Shown: piece after piece, positions 58,991 through 64,000 of the stretch
How the letters are laid out: each line of letters opens with the position of its first letter
Numbering within the stretch: position 1 is the first letter of the stretch
Source: Microvelia longipes
Taxonomy: Eukaryota; Arthropoda; Insecta; Hemiptera; Veliidae
Direction: 5' to 3'
Assembly (NCBI GenBank): GCA_018340805.1
Contig: JACMZG010000051.1
Location: forward strand, 1 to 64,000
Length of the DNA stretch: 64,000 bases
Notes under the pieces: generated by a model
Told to the model about the DNA's origin: nothing
The model's database searches: none
What the model saw: the letters and a program-made list of their open reading frames with translations, nothing else
Position numbers and translations under genes: made by a program

Positions 58991-59566
58991 TTAGATCTGT
59001 TCGTAGTGGTTATTTAGGACTACACTTGTATTGGTACCCTGAAATGGCTGAGACGATACAAAGTTACTAGGACCGCCCTTCAACACCCATTCCTTTGTTC
59101 TTTCATTTTTATCTACAACTGGTGCTAATAATTGTCTAACTACAGAGTGACTACCACTAGCACTGCTTACCGACCTTTGGCTCCTTTGAGATTTCAGCTC
59201 CTCGATTTGCTCTCTCAGTTGGTTCAAATTTATCCGTTCAGCTCTTTGTCTAACTCTCTCAGCTTCCTGCCGTAATCTTTCTGCCTCTTCTTCAGCTCTT
59301 AATCTCGTTTCTAATAACCGTCTTAGTTCGGTGCTTGCAGTAGATCTTCGTGATCTATCAGATCTGTAAGAACTAGCAATAATTGAAATAGGTACCTGGG
59401 GTGCAGTTGCTGGAATCTGCACCATTCCAATAATTTCATCTACTCCCTCTCCTGTTTGTGGTGCAGCTCCACTTGCATGTTCTTGCTCGACCCCTATTCC
59501 AACATTATTTTCTTGTATCATATTTTCTTGATTTTGTGCCATCATAGCTTGTAACCTTGTGAGCAT
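58991..59566 (-). pseudogene. BEL/Pao gag, N-terminal part
   Basis: About 191 codons from an ATG. A low-complexity start is followed by a strong coiled coil, RLRAEEEAERLRQEAERVRQ, common in BEL/Pao gag proteins, then a Ser-rich spacer and GPSNFVSSQPFQG. It opens about 40 bp inside the 5' LTR. Confidence 0.8.
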
Positions 59567-59592
59567 CCTATCGCGTATTCAGTTAAACTCGA

Positions 59593-59600
59593 AGGACCAA
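59593..59600 (-). promoter_or_regulatory. Primer-binding-site-like sequence
   Basis: Four to five bases after the 5' LTR the - strand reads TGGTCCTTCGAG. The TGG start pairs with the universal CCA end of tRNAs, as expected for minus-strand DNA priming. I did not assign the tRNA. Confidence 0.5.
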
Positions 59601-59604
59601 AAAC

Positions 59605-59744
59605 TGTTGCTTAACTAAGGTTAAAAACTCAGTAATTTTAACACAAACTATTTTATAATCAAATTAAATACAAGATTAAATTAAAATTCAATATTTAAAT
59701 TGTCTTGTCATTTTCAATGTCATTTAAATTAAATAATTATAACA
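59605..59744 (-). repeat. BEL/Pao 5' LTR
   Basis: 140 bp, nearly the same as the copy at 53853-53989; the length difference comes from small indels in A/T runs. It is directly followed by the target duplication CTACT, which is part of the resumed minisatellite. Confidence 0.9.
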
Positions 59745-62700
59745 CTACTGCTAGGTATGGTTATAAGATATGGATGAAAGTATACTGCAGTATGGTGTAC
59801 AAGATATGATTGAAAGTATCTACTGCTAGTATGGTGTACAAGATATGGATTGAAAGTATCTATGCTAGTATGGACAAATAGGTGAAAGTATCTCCTGCTA
59901 GGTATGTACAAGATATGATGAAATATCTCCTGCTAGGTATGGTGACAAGAATGATTGAAAGTATCTACTGCTAGTAATAGGTATGGTGTACAAGATATGG
60001 ATTGAAAGTATACTGCTAGGTATGGTGTACAAGATATGGATTGAAAGGTACTACTGCAGGTATTGTACGTATGATGACAAGATCTACTGCTAGTATGGAT
60101 AGATGAAAGTATCTACTGCAGGTATGGTTACAAGATTGAAAGTATTAAGTATGTACAAGGATTGAAAGTATCTACTGCTAGTATGGTGTGCAAGATATGG
60201 ATTGAAAGTATCTAGTGCTAGGTATTGTGTACAAAATATGGATTAAAAGTATCTAGTGCTAGGTATGGTGTAGAAGATATGGATGAAAGTATCTACTGCT
60301 AGGTATGGTGTACAAGATATGGATTGAAAGTATCTACTGCTAGGTATGGTGTACAAGGATTGAAAGTATCTACTGCTAGGTATGGTGTACAAGATATGAT
60401 TGCTGTACAAGATAGAAAAGTATCTACGCTAGTATGGTGTACAAGATGTGGATTGAAAGTACTACTGCTAGGTATGGTGTACAAGGATATGGATTGAAAG
60501 TATCTACTGCTAGGTAGGTGTACAAGATATGGATAAGATCTACTGCCAGTATATGGATTGAAAAGTATCTACGCTAGTATGGTGTACAAAGATATGGATT
60601 GAAATATCTACTGCTAGGTATGTGTACAAGATATGATTGAAAGTATTACTGCTAGGTAGGTGTACAAATATGGATTGAAAGTATCTACGCTATGGTTACA
60701 AGAAATGTATTGAAAGTATCTACTGCTAGTATGGTGTACAAGATAGGATTGAAAGTATTACTGCTTATGGTGTACAAAATATGGATTGAAAGTATCTAGT
60801 GCTAGGTAGGTACAAGATATGATTGAAAGTATCTACTGCTAGAACAAGATATGGATTGAAAGTACACTGCTAGGTATGGTGTACAAGATATGGATTGAAA
60901 TATCTACTGCTAGGGTGTAAAATGGATGAAAGTATCTACGCTAGGGTAGATATGGATTGAATAAGTATCACTGCTAGGTATGGTGTACAAGATATGGATG
61001 AAAGTATCTACTGCAGGTATGGTGTGCACTACTGCTAGTGGTGTACAAGATATGGATTAAAGTATCTACTGCTAGTATGTGTACAAGATATTGAAAGTAT
61101 CTACTGCTAGGTATGGTGTAAAAGATATGATTGAAAGATCTACTGCTAGGTATGGTGTACAAGAATGGATTGAAAGTATCTACTGCTAGGTAGGTGTGCA
61201 AAGAAATGGTATTGATGTATTCTACTGCTAGGTGTGTGTACAAGATATGGATGAAAGATCTACTGCTAAAGATATAGATTGAAAGTATCTACTGCAGGTA
61301 TGGTGTACAAAATGGATTGAAAGTATCTACTGCTAGGTATGGTGTACAAGATATGATTGAAAGTATCTACTGCTAGGTATGGTGTACAAGATTGATGAAA
61401 GTATCTACTGCAGTATGGTGACAAGGATTGAAAGTATCTACTGCTAGGTATGGTGGCAAGATATGGATTGAAAGTATCTAGTGCTAGGTATGGTGTGCAA
61501 GATATGGATTAAAAGTATCTAGTGCTAGGTATGGTGTACAAAATGGATTCAAGTATCTCTGCTAGGTATGGTGTACAAGATATGGATTGAAAGTATCTAC
61601 TGCTAGGTATGGTGTACAAGATATGGATTGAAAGTTCTACTGCTAGTATGGTGACACAGATATAATGAAATAACTACTGCTAGGTATGTGTACAGATAGA
61701 TTGAAAGTATCTACTGCTAGTATGGTGTACAAGGATTGAAAGTATCTATGCTAGGTATGGGTACAAGGATTGAAAGTATCTACTGCTAGTATGGTGTGCA
61801 AGATATGGATTGAAAGTATCTACTCTATATGGTGACAAGATAGGATTGAAAGTATCTACTGCTAGGTATGGTGTACAAAGATATGGATTGAAATATCTAG
61901 TCTAGGAGGTGTACAAGATATGGATTGAAAGTACTACTGCTAGGGATGGTGTACAAAGATATGGATTGAAAGTATCTACTGCTAGGTATGGGTACAAGAT
62001 ATGGATGAAAGTATCTACAGCTAGGTATGGTGACAAGATATGGATTGCGTAAGAATTATGGATCTACTGCTAGTATGGTTACAAGATATGGATTGAAAGT
62101 ATCTACTGCTAGGTATGGTGTACAAGGATTGAAAGTATCTACTGCTAGGTATGGTGTACAAGTACTACTGCTAGATGGTGTACAAGATATGGATGAAAGT
62201 ATCTACTCTAGTATGGTGTACAAGATAGGATGGAAAGTATCTACTGCTAGGTATGGTGTACAATATGATTGAAAGTATCTACTAGGTATGGTGTACAAGA
62301 TAGGATGAAAGTACTACTGCTAGTATGGTGTACAAGATATGTATGAAAGTATCTACGCTAGGTATGGTGTACAAGATATGGATTGAAAGTATTTACTGCT
62401 AGGTATGGTGTACAAGATATGGATTGAAAGTATCTACTGCTAGGTAGGTACAAGGTATATGGATGAAAGTACTACTGCTAGGTATGTGTACAAGATATGG
62501 ATTGAAAGTATATACTGCTAGTATGGTGTAACAAGATATGGATGAAAAGTATCTACTGCTAGGTATGGTAACAAGATATGGATTGAAAGTATCTACTGCT
62601 AGGTATGGTTAACAAGATAGGATGAAAGTAATTCTGCTAGGTATGGTGTACAAGATATGGATGAAAGTATCACTTGCTAGTAGGTGTACAAGATATGTAT

Positions 62701-64000
62701 TGAAAGTATCTACTGCTAGGTAGTGTACAAGTTGCGCTAGTATGGTGTGCAAGATTGGAGGAAAGTATCTACTGCTAGTATGGTACAAGATATCTACTGC
62801 TAGGTATGGGTGACAAGATATGGATAAAGTATACTGTAGATAAAAGATATGGATGAAATTCAGTCACTGCTAGGTGTGGTGTGCAAGATATGGATTGAAT
62901 GTATCTACGCTAGTAGGGTGTACAAGGATTGAAAGTATCTAGAATGTATGACTAGGTATGTGTACAGGGATTGAAAGAGTACTGCTAGGTAGTGTCAAGA
63001 TGGAGTGAAAGTACTGCTAGGTATGGTACAAGTGTGCAATTACTGCTAGTATGGTGGTAGCAACATGATGAAAGTACTACGCTAGTAATGGTGTACAAGT
63101 ATGGATAAGTTCTACTCTAGTAGGTGTACAAGATATGGATTGAAAGTATCTATGCAGTATGGTGTACAAACATGGATTAACTATCTCTGCTAGGTATGGT
63201 GTACAACAATGGATTGAAAGTATCTACTGCTAGGATGGTGTACAAAGATATGGATTGAAAGTACTACTCTAGGTATGGTGTACAAGACATGGATTGAAAG
63301 TATCTACTGCTAGTATGGTGTACAAGAATATGGATGAAAAAGTATCTACGCTAGTATGGTGTACAAGATATGGATGAAGTACTTACTGCTAGTATGGTGT
63401 ACAAGATATGATTGAAGTATCTACTGCTAGGTGTGGGTGTACAAGACTATGGATTGAAAAGATACTGCTAGGTGGGTACAAAATAGATTGAAAGTATCTA
63501 CTGCAGGTATGGTGTACAAGATATGGATGAAAGTATCTACTGCTAGGTATGGTGTACAAGAATGGATGAAAGTATCTACTGCTAGGGTATGGTGTACAAG
63601 ATATGGATTGAAAGTACTACTGCTAGGTATGGGTGTAGATATGGATTGAAAGTATCTACTGCTAGTATGGTGTACAAGATAGAATTGAAAGTATCTAACT
63701 GACTAGTAGTGTGTACAAGATATGTATTGAAAGTATCTACTGCTAGGAGGTGCAAATATGGAGTGAAAGTATCTTCTGCTAGTATGGTGTACAAGTATGG
63801 ATGAAAGCATCTACTGCTAGGTATGGTGTACAACATAGGATTGAAAGTATCTACTGCTAGTATGGGTACAAACATGGATTGAAAGTACTACTGCTAGGTG
63901 GTGACAAGACATGCAATTGAAAGTATCTATGCTAGGGTGTACAAGATATGATGAAAGTATCTCCTAGGTATGTGTACAAGATATGGATGAAAGTATTTAC
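59745..64000. repeat. 41-bp minisatellite, right part, over 100 copies, runs past the window end
   Basis: Same unit as 52,930-53,852. The array continues to the last base. Units of 30-41 bp occur because single bases and short pieces are missing everywhere. Scattered + and - strand frames through it are repeat artefacts. Confidence 0.95.

Larger units (their letters stand above)
53853..59744 (-). mobile_element. BEL/Pao LTR retrotransposon, LTR to LTR, ORFs broken
   Basis: Nearly identical direct repeats TGTTGCTTAAC...TTAACA bound the element, flanked by the 5-bp target duplication CTACT (53848-53852 and 59745-59749). On the - strand a primer-binding-like TGGTCCTTCGAG follows the 5' LTR. Then come gag, zinc knuckles, an LDSG protease, a YMDD reverse transcriptase, RNase H and integrase, in that order, which is the BEL/Pao layout. 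The reading frame is broken in at least six places. It inserted into a CTACT of the 41-bp minisatellite. Confidence 0.9.

Noticed and set aside
59729..63875. Frames with repeated LAVDTFNPYLVHHT
   Set aside because: They are translations of the 41-bp minisatellite, interrupted at every indel.

Overview
The window is eukaryotic and very probably insect, because it holds GT-AG introns, mariner and Tc1-like elements, Jockey-type LINEs, a BEL/Pao retrotransposon and a baculovirus-F-like retroviral envelope. The bases are AT-rich and most of the window is repeat. A hemipteran is my guess only; the sequence does not prove it.

The one host gene is on the + strand. It runs from about 6.3 kb to at least 50.6 kb, possibly 52.7 kb, and is open at both ends. 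I can place 20 exons plus one possible 21-nt microexon. All have GT-AG borders and matching phases, and they join into one open frame of about 950 codons that is almost entirely charged coiled coil. The order of segments (KARAERAEREKSDVMLRRLA; a block ending EEEMLEMQDTFR; KKCRILAFKLKKAERK; LEHELKVANE; RRLSPS...GISDEDD; KSLDGD) matches the MTCL1/SOGA family of microtubule cross-linking coiled-coil proteins. The N- and C-terminal parts lie outside the window.

Layout. At 0.1-1.9 kb (- strand) is a broken F-type envelope gene. From 1.9 to 6.3 kb is AT-rich DNA without a gene. From 6.3 to 52.7 kb are the exons, in introns filled with transposon debris. This includes a palindromic mariner (6.6-7.5 kb), two opposed copies of a Tc1-type MITE (13.5 and 21.6 kb), a 2.7-kb inverted-repeat element holding a decayed tyrosine-recombinase exon (14.5-17.2 kb), a Jockey-like LINE (24.9-27.7 kb), many LINE tails, and three palindromic foldback elements. 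Two of the foldbacks carry hammerhead-ribozyme-like motifs in both arms. Many long introns also carry a private minisatellite with its own repeat unit. From 52.9 kb to the end, a 41-bp minisatellite is split by an LTR-bounded BEL/Pao element (53,853-59,744) with a CTACT target duplication.

Assembly quality. A single N sits at 41,935. The 4 kb after it repeats the 4.2 kb before it in the same order (LINE fragment, 37-bp minisatellite, same array tail), but with many one-base indels. This looks like a false duplication filled with unpolished long-read sequence. Frameshifts in repeats should therefore be read with caution, whereas the host exons look clean.
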